From Bacteroidota bacterium (GTDB lineage: Bacteria > Bacteroidota > Bacteroidia > Chitinophagales > Chitinophagaceae), in NCBI GenBank assembly GCA_018267955.1, contig JAFDXL010000008.1, forward strand, positions 186,001-250,000: a stretch of 64,000 nucleotides of DNA. The letters run 5' to 3'. This document shows positions 7,012 through 16,651 of this stretch, piece by piece. The number at the start of each line of letters is the position of its first letter. The first letter of the stretch is position 1. The translations under genes were made by a program, and so were the position numbers. The notes under the pieces are model-generated. The model had not been told where the DNA came from. It saw nothing but the letters and a program-made list of their open reading frames with translations, and did not search any database.

Positions 7012-8349
7012 ATGAAAAAACCTATCCTCCTTATCCTGGGCTTATTGTCCCTAAGCCTTAACGTACTTGCAACAAATGTTTCCGGCTACATAGGTAGTAA
7101 CGCTACCTGGACCAAAGCTAACAGCCCTTATGTGATAACCGGTGATATAGACGTGGATACAGGGGCAACGTTGACAATAGAACCCGGGGTGACCATTATT
7201 GCTGATGGTAACCATGTACTCTATGTCGATGGCAGGATTAACGCTATTGGTACAGCATCAGACACTATTACGTTTACCTGTAAACAAGTGCCTAAAGACG
7301 TATATAGCGCCACATGGAAGGGTATAGAGGTGAGGCATGCCAGTTTTAGCGATACACTGTTTTTTGAGTACTGCCATTTTCAGTATGCTGCTAACGCGCT
7401 TTTTGTTCGTGCTAATCCTGTTGTGGTAAGCAATTGTAAGTTCGATAATAATGGAACAGCCTTTAAAAACCTTGATTTTCCTGAATCGTATGCATGGGTA
7501 GAAAAATGTAGATTTCAGCATAATTCTTATGGATTATTTATAGCTGGTAGATATGTGACAGTGTTGAACAACGTGATCAGCGATGCTGACTATGGGTTTT
7601 ATGGTAAAGGTGATGTTGCTTATAATGTTGTATATAATTGTGCATATGGTATTGCTTATGGTGTTAAGGTGCATCACAATACTGTGTTCAATTGTAACGA
7701 AGGTTTGTCCACAGGAGTAGATTCGGTAAGTTATAACCAGCTTTGGTATAACAAAATTGGCTTAACATATAATGGCAATGTTATAGTAACACATAATGGC
7801 ATTAACTACAGCGAAACAGGAATAATTTGTGCAGGCTTTTCAAATGGAAATACAATTAAGAACAATTGCATAGAAAACAGCTCTAAATTCAATTATGTCA
7901 ATGGTCGCAGCTATGCTGATATTTCAAACAACTACTGGGGTACTACAGATTCCCTGGCTATAGATGCCAAAGTATTTGATTTCTTCGACGATTTCACATC
8001 CGGTAAAACCAGGTTCATGCCTGTATTGCCCAACGAAGACCAAGGTTGTGCAGATACGCTCAATGTTACCGACACTACCATAATTACTACCGGAATTGCC
8101 CATGCAAAGGCCCTTGAAAAACTCACTATATACCCCAACCCTGTTTCGAGTATTATATATATATCGGTTGATGACAACCAGCTAATAAGGGATATCGCAG
8201 TTTTTGACATTTTGGGTAATAAAATAGAACAGGTACACGTTGATGGTAGCAAAGCATCAATTGATGTTTCTAAATGGCCTGGAGGACTCTATCTGGCAAG
8301 GGTGCAATTAAGCAATGATGTTATCCTTTCAAAAATTCAAAAGGAGTAA
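7012..8349 (+). CDS. T9SS-secreted parallel beta-helix protein, tandem copy 1
   Basis: The 445-aa product has a Sec signal peptide (MKKPILLILGLLSLSLNVLA). It then has an N-terminal block shared by all four copies (TNVSGYIGSNATWTKANSPY, followed by GDIDVDTGATLTIEPGV). Residues of about 90-310 are Asn-rich right-handed beta-helix rungs of the NosD/parallel-helix type. A type A T9SS sorting domain closes the protein (YPNPVSSIIYIS ... VSKWPGGLYLARVQL). It should be exported through the outer membrane and either released or attached to the surface. The ligand is unknown. A spacer containing DTTIITTG joins helix and sorting domain. Confidence 0.85.
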   Translation: MKKPILLILGLLSLSLNVLATNVSGYIGSNATWTKANSPYVITGDIDVDTGATLTIEPGVTIIADGNHVLYVDGRINAIGTASDTITFTCKQVPKDVYSATWKGIEVRHASFSDTLFFEYCHFQYAANALFVRANPVVVSNCKFDNNGTAFKNLDFPESYAWVEKCRFQHNSYGLFIAGRYVTVLNNVISDADYGFYGKGDVAYNVVYNCAYGIAYGVKVHHNTVFNCNEGLSTGVDSVSYNQLWYNKIGLTYNGNVIVTHNGINYSETGIICAGFSNGNTIKNNCIENSSKFNYVNGRSYADISNNYWGTTDSLAIDAKVFDFFDDFTSGKTRFMPVLPNEDQGCADTLNVTDTTIITTGIAHAKALEKLTIYPNPVSSIIYISVDDNQLIRDIAVFDILGNKIEQVHVDGSKASIDVSKWPGGLYLARVQLSNDVILSKIQKE

Positions 8350-8415
8350 GACAAGTATCAATAACCTACAGCAATACATAACATTAATTTTTGTACACCT
8401 TAAATAACTATTTTT

Positions 8416-9771
8416 ATGAGAGTTTTTTTATTATCCTTAGCCCTGGTGCTTTCGTATGCCCTGCCGGTATTTGCCACCAATGTCTCCGGCCTCATTACTA
8501 CTAATACTACCTGGACAAAATCAAATAGCCCTTACATTGTTACCGGCAATATAGATGTAGATACAAATGCAACACTCACAATTGAGCCTGGCGTTGTAGT
8601 GAAATTTGATGGGTTTTATGTTGTCTATATCGATGGAAAGATATCTATGCAGGGTACGGATTCTGATTCTATTGTAGTTACCTCAAACAAAGCTGTTCCG
8701 GGTAAAGCCGATTATGTTGGGTTTGATGTCAGAAATAGTAGATCCCTCGATACGATTAAATTTGAATACTGTCATTTTTTGTATGCCAGTCGTGGCGTAC
8801 ATGTAGAGAATATGCCCGCGATAGTAAAAAACTGTGTATTTGAATATTGCGGCGCGGCAATAGAGAATAACAACATTACCACGTCATACGCGTACGTAGA
8901 TAACTGCCGCTTTTATAATAACTCAACTGCCATTTATTCGTATGGTGCCATTATTGCTACCAATAATATTGTAGTGAATTGTATCAGCTGGGGCTTCTAT
9001 GCATCACAGTGGAATAATGCCAATTATTGCGCTAATAATGTTTTTTACAATAACTATAATGCAATTATTAAGTACAACTACGTGCTTAATAATGTTATTT
9101 ACAAATCTGGTAACATCGGTATCAGGGATTGTGGTACTATCAGCCACAACCAGGTTTGGTACTGCCAGACAGGAATATTCGCTGGCCTGAATATCCGGCA
9201 CAACGGTATAAAGTATAACCAGGTAGGTGTGATCATTAATAATAGTAGTTCGTTGGTACATCTTAATTGCTTCTCGGACAATACCACTTATGACTTCATA
9301 AATAATGGTTCAGATATAGACATCTCCGACAACTATTGGTCTGAACTCGATTCTGCGAAGATCTCCGGAAGGGTTCAGGATTTTTATGACAACTTTACAA
9401 GTGGCAAAGCATTATTTATGCCCGTGCTGCAGTCAGAGGATTCTGGTTGCTTAGATAGCTTGCAGTTGCCTGATACTACAAATATAAATCATACTAATGA
9501 TACCACGCTTAGCACTAAAGAAGTAAGCCGCGCAACACGTATAGATATATATCCTAATCCCGCAACCAATACCGTTATAATTAAAACCGGCAATGACGAT
9601 GCAATAAAAATGGTATGTCTTTATACAGTTACCGGTTCCATCGTGCAGCAGATAGAAGCAAACACAAATAAGCTGACGCTCAATATTACTTCCATCCCCA
9701 ATGGCATGTATATGGTAAAAGTCTTTACCAACGATGGCAAACCACAAGTCACCAAACTGTTAAAAGAATGA
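8416..9771 (+). CDS. T9SS-secreted parallel beta-helix protein, tandem copy 2
   Basis: This 451-aa paralogue repeats the plan of copy 1: signal peptide, TNVSGLITTNTTWTKSNSPY block, EPGVVVKFDG, Asn/Tyr-rich helix rungs and a T9SS type A domain starting at IDIYPNPATNTV. Its last 40 residues are almost the same as those of copy 3 (SIPNGMYMVKVFTNDGK), while the helix rungs differ strongly. The start is the ATG at 8416, preceded by an ACCTTAAAT element also found before copies 3 and 4. The product is probably a surface adhesin or glycan-binding or lyase-like protein; no catalytic residues can be assigned. Confidence 0.85.
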   Translation: MRVFLLSLALVLSYALPVFATNVSGLITTNTTWTKSNSPYIVTGNIDVDTNATLTIEPGVVVKFDGFYVVYIDGKISMQGTDSDSIVVTSNKAVPGKADYVGFDVRNSRSLDTIKFEYCHFLYASRGVHVENMPAIVKNCVFEYCGAAIENNNITTSYAYVDNCRFYNNSTAIYSYGAIIATNNIVVNCISWGFYASQWNNANYCANNVFYNNYNAIIKYNYVLNNVIYKSGNIGIRDCGTISHNQVWYCQTGIFAGLNIRHNGIKYNQVGVIINNSSSLVHLNCFSDNTTYDFINNGSDIDISDNYWSELDSAKISGRVQDFYDNFTSGKALFMPVLQSEDSGCLDSLQLPDTTNINHTNDTTLSTKEVSRATRIDIYPNPATNTVIIKTGNDDAIKMVCLYTVTGSIVQQIEANTNKLTLNITSIPNGMYMVKVFTNDGKPQVTKLLKE

Positions 9772-9827
9772 TAGTGCTGTGACCTATGTAATTGATGTTC
9801 ATACTACGTTTTAATCTACCTTAAATT

Positions 9828-11171
9828 ATGAAAAAGTACCTTCTTACTTTGCTGCCTTTTTTGTTATGCTCTATAGCCTGTTTAGCTACAGACGTATACG
9901 GCATTATAAGCGTTAATACAACCTGGACAAAAGCTAACAGTCCTTATAGGATAATCGGGGATCTTCGATTAGATTCAAATGTGACGCTAACAATTGAACC
10001 AGGGACTGAGATAAGGGGGAAAGCTAATCGTAACTTCTTTATATACGGTGAGATAATAGCAAAAGGAACCATTACTGATAGTATAAGATTTACGCAAGAC
10101 TCTGTTATTCAGGGGCAGTTCGGTTGGGAGGGACTATCAATTCGTGATCCGCATCCTCTCGATACGTTTACATTTGAGTATTGCCATTTTCAATACGCTC
10201 ATTATGCTATCAGTACCATAAATCATATAAAGGTTACTAACTGTTTATTTACGAATAATACCCAGGGCATCCGCACGGTGTACAATTCTGTTTATGTGTC
10301 TGATTGCTTGTTTATGAATAATGAATATGGTGTTCTCTCAGATGCAGGAGGCCATTTGCGGGTACAAAATTGTGGCTTTGTAAACAATGCAAACACGATG
10401 TATGGCGGGCATCTCAACTTCAACAATAATATGGTGTTTAATGCTAATAACGCCATCAATGGTGGAGTTGATACAATCACCAACAACCTTTTCGTAAACA
10501 GTTCTAACTACACGATACTAGGTTCTTTCAGGTACCTGGCCAATAATAAAATATGGCAGAGTAAAACAGGTATCAATTATTTTGGTGGAATAGCCGAACA
10601 TAATACTATAAAATACTGCAACACCGCTATTTACCTTAGCACAGGCGTTAATAATAATGCGATTAGAAACAATTGTATCAGCTATTCTGCCAAATACAAT
10701 ATCGATGGTCGCCAAACTGCACAAAATTCCGATGTATCCAATAATTATTGGGGCTTGACAGACTCCGCAAAAATTGATTCATTAATATTTGATTACAACG
10801 ATACACTGCTCTTTTCTGTCGGTTTTGTCAATTTTATGCCAATACTACAAAGTGCTGACCAAAGCTGCGTTGATACATTTTCTTTCCCATCATATTATCC
10901 TTTCCCATTGTCCATTCCTAAGATAGAAAATGATAAGGTACTGACCGTATACCCCAATCCCGCAACTGATGTGGTAACTATAGAAACAGGAAATCAGCAT
11001 ACAATAAAGAAGGTGACGCTTTACACACTTACCGGACTGGTTATGCAGCAGATAGAAGCAAACACGAGTAAACTGACGCTCAATATTGCTTCCATCCCCA
11101 ATGGCATGTATCTGGTAAAAGTCTTTACCAACGATGGCAAAGCACAAGTCACCAAACTGTTAAAAGAATGA
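9828..11171 (+). CDS. T9SS-secreted parallel beta-helix protein, tandem copy 3
   Basis: The 447-aa product has a signal peptide (MKKYLLTLLPFLLCSIACLA), the shared DVYGIISVNTTWTKANSPY block, LTIEPGTEIRGKA, helix rungs to about residue 330 and a T9SS sorting domain (LTVYPNPATDVVTIETG ... VTKLLKE). The 3' 125 bases match copy 2 with only a handful of differences, including the tandem stop TGATAG. That indicates a recent duplication of, or gene conversion over, the sorting domain. The spacing to copy 2 is 56 bases. Confidence 0.85.
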   Translation: MKKYLLTLLPFLLCSIACLATDVYGIISVNTTWTKANSPYRIIGDLRLDSNVTLTIEPGTEIRGKANRNFFIYGEIIAKGTITDSIRFTQDSVIQGQFGWEGLSIRDPHPLDTFTFEYCHFQYAHYAISTINHIKVTNCLFTNNTQGIRTVYNSVYVSDCLFMNNEYGVLSDAGGHLRVQNCGFVNNANTMYGGHLNFNNNMVFNANNAINGGVDTITNNLFVNSSNYTILGSFRYLANNKIWQSKTGINYFGGIAEHNTIKYCNTAIYLSTGVNNNAIRNNCISYSAKYNIDGRQTAQNSDVSNNYWGLTDSAKIDSLIFDYNDTLLFSVGFVNFMPILQSADQSCVDTFSFPSYYPFPLSIPKIENDKVLTVYPNPATDVVTIETGNQHTIKKVTLYTLTGLVMQQIEANTSKLTLNIASIPNGMYLVKVFTNDGKAQVTKLLKE

Positions 11172-11245
11172 TAGCATTTTTAGCTCTTGCGCTTTAAAGC
11201 GTTGCTGATATTATCTTTACGGCCTAACCTTAAACTACAAATTAT

Positions 11246-12574
11246 ATGAAAAAGTTTTTCTTCTCGCTGGTGCCATCTGTTTTATGTTCTATGGCCTGTA
11301 TGGCAACCGATGTATCTGGCGATATTACCACTAACACTACTTGGACAAAAGCCAACAGCCCTTATATTATGACCGAATCGGTTACAGTGGTGAGTGGTGT
11401 AAAATTAACGATAGAACCTGGAACGGTCGTTAAATCAAGCGGAGAGTTTACACTGCATGTAGTCGGTTCTCTATATGCTGTTGGAACGCTTACTGATAGT
11501 ATTTATTTCGGCTATGATAAGAACAATTCGTTAGTCAATATATGGAATGGCATTCTAATAGATGCTCCATCTACCGATACAAGTATCTTCAGGTTTTGTT
11601 GTTTCGAAGATGTTGATAAGGGTGTCTATGCAAGATCTTCAAATATCGTGATATCAAATTCAGTATTTAATAAATGTAATCATGGAATAAACGTTTCAAA
11701 CGCGAATAGCGAAATTAACAATTGCCTTTTTATGAATGCTGGCTACGGTATCTTTTGTAATAACGGATATAGCGATATAGGTGATAACGTACTACATGAT
11801 AATGGCTGGGGCATCAATGCATCTATTGGTAAAGTGCACGGAAATCTTATTTACAACAATCGGTATGGCATTAATAATGGAGACTCTGTATATGGCAATG
11901 TAATAGCATATAACGAGAACGGTGTTACCGGATATATTGTTAATTTTCTACACAATCAGGTTTGGAATAATAAGATTGGTATGGAATACTCTTATATGCC
12001 TGGCATTGTTGAGCATAATGGATTTAATTATAACGACGTAGGTGTTATATGCAGTACAACATCAACTGACAATTTCAGGTACAATTGTATTGAAAACAGC
12101 ACTTCTTATAATTTTAAAAATGGTACTTCTAACGTAAATATGTCATATAATTATTGGGGCGAGACTGATTCTGCAAGGATAGGATCGAAGATTTATGATA
12201 ATAATGACAACCATAATATAGCAACAGGTATTGTTTCCATTATGCCCGTTCTACAGTCTGTAGATTCAGGTTGCGCAGATTCTGTAAACGTGCCGGGGTA
12301 TGGGAATCCAACATCTGTTATTAATCTTGCAAAAACCACCCAATTAAACGTATATCCCAACCCGGTTAGCAACTCTGTTACCATGCAGGCTCCTGCCAAC
12401 GATAAAATAAAAACTGTGGCCATATATAACCAGTTAGGTGCTCAGGTTTATAGCGGCAATGTAAATGGCAATACTACAGTGATAGATATGTCCTCTTTTG
12501 CCAATGGTATATATTTATACCAGGTTCGCATGACTGATAATAATGCCATCACTGGTAAGTTATTGAAACAATAG
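11246..12574 (+). CDS. T9SS-secreted parallel beta-helix protein, tandem copy 4
   Basis: This 442-aa paralogue has the signal peptide MKKFFFSLVPSVLCSMACMA, the shared DVSGDITTNTTWTKANSPY block and LTIEPGTVVKSSG, a Gly/Asn/Tyr-rich helix (HDNGWGINASIGKVHGNLIY), and a T9SS domain of a different subtype (LNVYPNPVSNSVTMQAPAND ... GIYLYQVRMTDNNAITGKLL). The sorting domain is thus unrelated in detail to those of copies 2 and 3. A palindromic terminator follows and is shared with prfC, which converges from the other side. Confidence 0.85.
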   Translation: MKKFFFSLVPSVLCSMACMATDVSGDITTNTTWTKANSPYIMTESVTVVSGVKLTIEPGTVVKSSGEFTLHVVGSLYAVGTLTDSIYFGYDKNNSLVNIWNGILIDAPSTDTSIFRFCCFEDVDKGVYARSSNIVISNSVFNKCNHGINVSNANSEINNCLFMNAGYGIFCNNGYSDIGDNVLHDNGWGINASIGKVHGNLIYNNRYGINNGDSVYGNVIAYNENGVTGYIVNFLHNQVWNNKIGMEYSYMPGIVEHNGFNYNDVGVICSTTSTDNFRYNCIENSTSYNFKNGTSNVNMSYNYWGETDSARIGSKIYDNNDNHNIATGIVSIMPVLQSVDSGCADSVNVPGYGNPTSVINLAKTTQLNVYPNPVSNSVTMQAPANDKIKTVAIYNQLGAQVYSGNVNGNTTVIDMSSFANGIYLYQVRMTDNNAITGKLLKQ

Positions 12575-12597
12575 ATTTCCTGTTGAATAAAATAAAA

Positions 12598-12625
12598 AAA
12601 GGGATAGTGTCATTACTATCCCTTT
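12598..12625. terminator. Bidirectional intrinsic terminator
   Basis: AAAGGGATAGT pairs with ACTATCCCTTT across a small loop, with an A7 tract on the left and T-rich sequence on the right. It serves the beta-helix gene and the convergent prfC. Confidence 0.85.
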
Positions 12626-12646
12626 CCCGTTTATAAAGCAAGTAAG

Positions 12647-14239
12647 TTATGCCATCTGTGTTTTGAATTCGCTGGTAAAGTGGAATTCGATATCCGGGTT
12701 ATTCTGGCGTTCCGTATTCAGGAACCATTCACTCTGTGCAAGGTACACCAGGTTGCCATCCTTATCTTCCATGATGTTAGCTTGTTTAAAGCGTACAAAT
12801 TCATCTATTTTCTTTTTATCGCCCGTTATCCAGCATGCCTTGTAGAATGGCAGGGTTACAAATGCGCAGGAAGCGCCGTATTCCTGCAGCAGGCGATATT
12901 GTATTACTTCAAACTGCAGGTCGCCAACACAGCCAATAACCTTCCTGTTACCACCATGTTGGGTAAACAACTGTGCAACACCTTCGTCCGTAAGCTGGTT
13001 GATACCCTTTTCCAATTGCTTGGTCTTCATCGGGTCTTTATTCACCAGCTCCTTAAATATTTCAGGCGAGAAGGTAGGGATACCTGTAAACTGTAGTGGT
13101 TCTCCCTGTGTAAGTGTATCTCCTATTTTAAAGTTACCGGTATCAAACAGGCCAACCACATCACCCGGGTATGCTTCTTCGATCACATCTTTTTCGCGTG
13201 CCAGGAAGGAGTATGGATTACTAAATCGTATATCCTTGGCAAGACGGGTATGTTTGTAATAAGTATTGCGCTCAAATTTGCCGGAGCAAACGCGTAAAAA
13301 TGCAATACGGTCGCGGTGGCGCGGGTCCAGGTTGGCATGTATCTTAAAGATAAAGCCGGTAAATTTATCTTCACCCGGTTCTACAAAACGTTTATCGGTA
13401 GCACGCCCAAGAGGGTGGGGCGCTATACGGATGAAGGTATCCAGCAATTCCTTTACGCCAAAATTGTTCACCGCAGATCCAAAGAATACCGGGGCTACTT
13501 TGCCTTTCAGGTAGGCATCTACATCCAGGTCGCCATATACGCCTTCCAATAGTTCTACATCTTCACGCAGTTGGTTGGCATCTCGTTCGCCAATTTTCTC
13601 GTCCAGCAGGCCGTCGCTCAGGTCCGGTATAGGTACTGTATTTTCATCCGTAGCCTTTTGGCTGGCGGTAAAGAGGTTCAGGCTGTGGTCATACAGGTTA
13701 TATACTCCCTTAAATTCCTTGCCCATATTTATAGGCCAGGAAAGTGGGTGCAGGGATATATTCAGTTCTTTTTCTATCTCGTCTATCAGGTCAAACGGGT
13801 ACTTACCATCACGGTCCATCTTGTTTACAAAAACGATCACCGGGGTATCACGCATACGGCATACTTCCATCAGGCGGCGTGTCTGCTCTTCCACACCATT
13901 TACGCTGTCTATCACCAGTATTACACTATCTACCGCCGTAAGTGTACGATAGGTGTCTTCTGCAAAGTCTTTGTGGCCGGGGGTATCCAGAAGGTTTATA
14001 AGCACGTCCTTATATTCAAAGCTCATTACAGATGTTGCCACAGAGATACCCCTTTGGCGTTCTATTTCCATAAAATCGCTGGTAGCGTGCTTTTTTATCT
14101 TGTTGCTTTTTACCGCACCCGCAACTTGTATAGCGCCACCAAACAAAAGGAGTTTTTCCGTCAGCGTGGTTTTACCGGCATCCGGGTGCGATATGATGGC
14201 GAACGTCCGGCGTTTGCCTATTTCTTTTTCGTACTTCAT
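12647..14239 (-). CDS. prfC: Peptide chain release factor 3
   Basis: RF3 is a translation GTPase that recycles RF1 and RF2 from the ribosome after termination. I chose the ATG at 14239, giving 530 aa, the usual family length; the in-frame start at 14296 adds 19 residues of no similarity. Visible G-domain motifs are [16 protein letters not shown] (G1), [16 protein letters not shown] (G2), [14 protein letters not shown] (G3) and [14 protein letters not shown] (G4). The RF3 C-terminal domain contains [16 protein letters not shown]. The gene appears monocistronic. Confidence 0.97.
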   Translation of the reverse strand: MKYEKEIGKRRTFAIISHPDAGKTTLTEKLLLFGGAIQVAGAVKSNKIKKHATSDFMEIERQRGISVATSVMSFEYKDVLINLLDTPGHKDFAEDTYRTLTAVDSVILVIDSVNGVEEQTRRLMEVCRMRDTPVIVFVNKMDRDGKYPFDLIDEIEKELNISLHPLSWPINMGKEFKGVYNLYDHSLNLFTASQKATDENTVPIPDLSDGLLDEKIGERDANQLREDVELLEGVYGDLDVDAYLKGKVAPVFFGSAVNNFGVKELLDTFIRIAPHPLGRATDKRFVEPGEDKFTGFIFKIHANLDPRHRDRIAFLRVCSGKFERNTYYKHTRLAKDIRFSNPYSFLAREKDVIEEAYPGDVVGLFDTGNFKIGDTLTQGEPLQFTGIPTFSPEIFKELVNKDPMKTKQLEKGINQLTDEGVAQLFTQHGGNRKVIGCVGDLQFEVIQYRLLQEYGASCAFVTLPFYKACWITGDKKKIDEFVRFKQANIMEDKDGNLVYLAQSEWFLNTERQNNPDIEFHFTSEFKTQMA

Positions 14240-14272
14240 TTTATTAAGAGAGTCGTCAGGCCTTAGTCGTTG

Positions 14273-14316
14273 GTCATGAGCAAACTCAAGACTCATGACT
14301 CATCCCTCATGACTTA
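14273..14316. repeat. Short TCATGA repeats upstream of prfC
   Basis: Three imperfect copies of CTCATGA(C) occur in about 40 bases just upstream of the prfC start. They may be a slippage-derived repeat or a regulatory site. No function is known to me. Confidence 0.4.
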
Positions 14317-14490
14317 AATTAAAGATTGCAAATTTCCGAAAACTATTGCAGTAATCCATCATAAGTACTAAAAGAGGTTCGATATTCAGTAGTTATGCAC
14401 ATATATTGGCCATAAGCGGCTAATTTTCCACTTGAGTATGACTTAACCGCTGAAGATTTTATTTTTGTCTACTCAAACCAAGTGTGACAA

Positions 14491-15042
14491 ATGTCTAAGT
14501 TGCAAGACGACCTATTGCAGGATTTTAAGGAGCAAAAAAACGTTATATATAAGCAGCTGGAGGTATTTGACCCTTTAGGCACCCTTTTAAGCAAACCGGC
14601 GGCCCAAAGGTTGGTCAATAAGACGGTACTCATTATTACAGAGATCGTCTGTTACCTGCTCAGTGCCGGCAGTATTGCCTTCGCGGTATTCATGAATAAG
14701 ATTTATCCTTTCTATATACTCAATGATCTTCAAAACAGGCCCGAGTACCTAAAATTGGGTTGGATGGATATACGGATATTCGTTATTTGCGTGTACGCAT
14801 TGCTGGGCATCATAGCTTTGCTGTTTTATGGCCTGGCAAGGGCAATGCGCCAGATCCGGCTAAAAAACAATATCCTGAGCTTTGCTGCGAAGAATATAAA
14901 AACATTGGTAAGCCAGCATCTTAAACGCAAAGCGTCTATAGATGTTATAGAACAGAGGCATTTTCTTGAGTTGCCTGATCTTCCTTATGAAAATGTAAGA
15001 GTCAACCAGGTACCTAATCCGGGTTATGAACCGGGAGTATAG
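14491..15042 (+). CDS. Two-helix inner-membrane protein, unrecognised
   Basis: The 183-aa product begins with a soluble amphipathic stretch (LLQDFKEQKNVIYKQLEVFD). It then has two transmembrane helices, at about residues 47-67 (LIITEIVCYLLSAGSIAFAV) and 92-115 (IRIFVICVYALLGIIALLFY), and a basic cytoplasmic tail (RLKNNILSFAAKNIKTLV). No family is recognised. It is divergent from prfC and ends at a strong palindromic terminator. Confidence 0.65.
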   Translation: MSKLQDDLLQDFKEQKNVIYKQLEVFDPLGTLLSKPAAQRLVNKTVLIITEIVCYLLSAGSIAFAVFMNKIYPFYILNDLQNRPEYLKLGWMDIRIFVICVYALLGIIALLFYGLARAMRQIRLKNNILSFAAKNIKTLVSQHLKRKASIDVIEQRHFLELPDLPYENVRVNQVPNPGYEPGV

Positions 15043-15047
15043 ATAAT

Positions 15048-15079
15048 AAGAAACGGGCTGCAATTGCAGCCCGTTTCTT
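15048..15079. terminator. Bidirectional intrinsic terminator
   Basis: A perfect palindrome, AAGAAACGGGCTGCAA and its complement, lies between two convergent genes, with TTTATTTATT on one side and an A-rich flank on the other. Confidence 0.85.
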
Positions 15080-15098
15080 TATTTATTCGGATAGCACA

Positions 15099-16058
15099 TT
15101 ACCATATTTTATTCCTCGAGCCTTCAAATTCCTTTGGTTTCACGATCGTAAATACCCTCGAGATGTTGAAGCCAAAACGCAACCCATCTGGCCAGCTTAC
15201 AGCGGTTTGTCCAACAAACACCCTTTCTGTAATGCCCGGAGCATTCGTAAATAATAGCTGGAATACGTGGCCGCCGGTTTCTATATCGAAGCCAAGCGAT
15301 AGTGAGTTGTAATAGGTTATACTGGAATTGCCTAATTTATTGATGCGGTAATAGTACTCCGCATTCAGCGATATACGGTTGGTGAGCTTCAGCCTGCCGC
15401 CAATACCTACAGCAAACAGGTCGTTAGGCTCTGCGGTGGTAGATACCAGGTTGTAGTGTATATGTGTTGGTGTTAATTGCAAAGACAGCGCCTGGCTTAT
15501 TTTTTTAGCAATCAAAACCTGGTTTACATAATACATCCTGTTACTGAAATGATAATCCTGTCCTGCTGGCAGCGTTGGTGCTGGCAGGCTTTGTATACTG
15601 ATGGCGCCCATATAGCTAACACTCACCGGCATAGAACCGTCTTCCGTTTGGCGCAGCAGTTTTATCTTGGTGTAGCCCTCGTATTCTTTTTCATAAGTAC
15701 CGCGGCTTACTCCTACCATTACCCGATCACTGATACCATAGTCAAAGCCGAGGCTGGTATTAGCATTGTCCAGTCCAAAGAAGCCATTGAACCCGGTGTT
15801 AAACGCTCCAAAACGGTGAGATATTTTAAAATCGAGCACACCTTTAGCTACGTTTTCAATACTCGCCCCATTAATGATGCGCGTGGTTTTGAAGGTAGCT
15901 GTAGTGTATGTTTTTTCTTTTTTACCCGCATCCTGTTGGTTCAGCATGTTCATCAATTCATCGCTATCATCTTTTTTCTTCGAATCATTCCCCTGGGCAT
16001 AGGCTGCACCGGTAGTAAATACAAGAGAGGCAATGAGAATGGTTTTGGCAAAACGCAT
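15099..16058 (-). CDS. DUF5777 family outer-membrane beta-barrel protein
   Basis: The 319-aa product has a signal peptide (MRFAKTILIASLVFTTGAAYA), a short charged linker (GNDSKKKDDSDELMNMLNQQ) and a beta-rich body with alternating hydrophobic strands, typical of an outer-membrane barrel (VLDFKISHRFGAFNTGFNGF, NANTSLGFDYGISDRVMVGV). The pattern matches the DUF5777 family. It is the last gene of a four-gene minus-strand cluster with a YceI protein, a cytochrome c-type lipoprotein and an OB-fold protein, which suggests a shared envelope or electron-transfer role. The function is unproven. Confidence 0.8.
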   Translation of the reverse strand: MRFAKTILIASLVFTTGAAYAQGNDSKKKDDSDELMNMLNQQDAGKKEKTYTTATFKTTRIINGASIENVAKGVLDFKISHRFGAFNTGFNGFFGLDNANTSLGFDYGISDRVMVGVSRGTYEKEYEGYTKIKLLRQTEDGSMPVSVSYMGAISIQSLPAPTLPAGQDYHFSNRMYYVNQVLIAKKISQALSLQLTPTHIHYNLVSTTAEPNDLFAVGIGGRLKLTNRISLNAEYYYRINKLGNSSITYYNSLSLGFDIETGGHVFQLLFTNAPGITERVFVGQTAVSWPDGLRFGFNISRVFTIVKPKEFEGSRNKIW

Positions 16059-16086
16059 ATTAAAAAGCTTGTTGTTTTGTTTGATC

Positions 16087-16632
16087 TTATTTTTTGTCTA
16101 AAGAGCTGTTTACTGTTATTTCAATTTGCTTAGCTATCTTACCTTCTACCAGTTTAGGTATCTCTATTTTGTAATCCTGCGGCACCACTTTGAATTTGCA
16201 GTTGATAGTAGCGGTATTGCCTTTAATCACCATAGTTCCCGGAACTGTTACCGTATTGGTTACGCCATGCATCGTCAGTTTGCCCGTAGTATGTACGTTA
16301 TAAGATCCATCCTTGGCAAAGTTTACAGACGAGATATCAGTAACAGTGCCCTTATATTCGGCTTTGGGGTATTTGTCACTTTCCATGTAGTTTTCGTTGA
16401 AGTGTTCCTGCATCAATGCCTTCTCGAACTTAAAGCTCTTGATCGGCGCCTGGAAGATCACCTCACCGGATTTCGCATCCATAACAGCGGCAGCCTCATT
16501 GTTAAAGGCTTCGATGTTTTCAAGTGGGGTAGCAGAGTAAAAGCTTATTTTACCTGTACGTGTCAGGTATTTTTGAGCATATACACTTTGAGTCGCGCAG
16601 AGCAGTAAAGCGCCTAAAATTATTCTTTTCAT
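16087..16632 (-). CDS. YceI family periplasmic protein
   Basis: YceI proteins are periplasmic lipocalin-like barrels that bind polyisoprenoid lipids. I set the start at the ATG at 16632, which gives a signal peptide (MKRIILGALLLCATQSVYA) and 181 aa. Characteristic segments are FKFEKALMQEHFNENYMESD, YPKAEYKG and GKLTMHGVTNTVTVPG. It sits between the cytochrome c-type lipoprotein and the DUF5777 gene and is probably co-transcribed with both. A second YceI gene at 21207 shares the QREHFNENYMET-type segment. Confidence 0.9.
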   Translation of the reverse strand: MKRIILGALLLCATQSVYAQKYLTRTGKISFYSATPLENIEAFNNEAAAVMDAKSGEVIFQAPIKSFKFEKALMQEHFNENYMESDKYPKAEYKGTVTDISSVNFAKDGSYNVHTTGKLTMHGVTNTVTVPGTMVIKGNTATINCKFKVVPQDYKIEIPKLVEGKIAKQIEITVNSSLDKK

Positions 16633-16651
16633 ATTCCTTCCTATTTCATTA

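Noticed and set aside
13571-14266. A 231-codon frame antisense to prfC, and similar long frames antisense to metK and glmS
   Set aside because: They lie wholly inside well-supported conserved genes and have no recognisable protein features.
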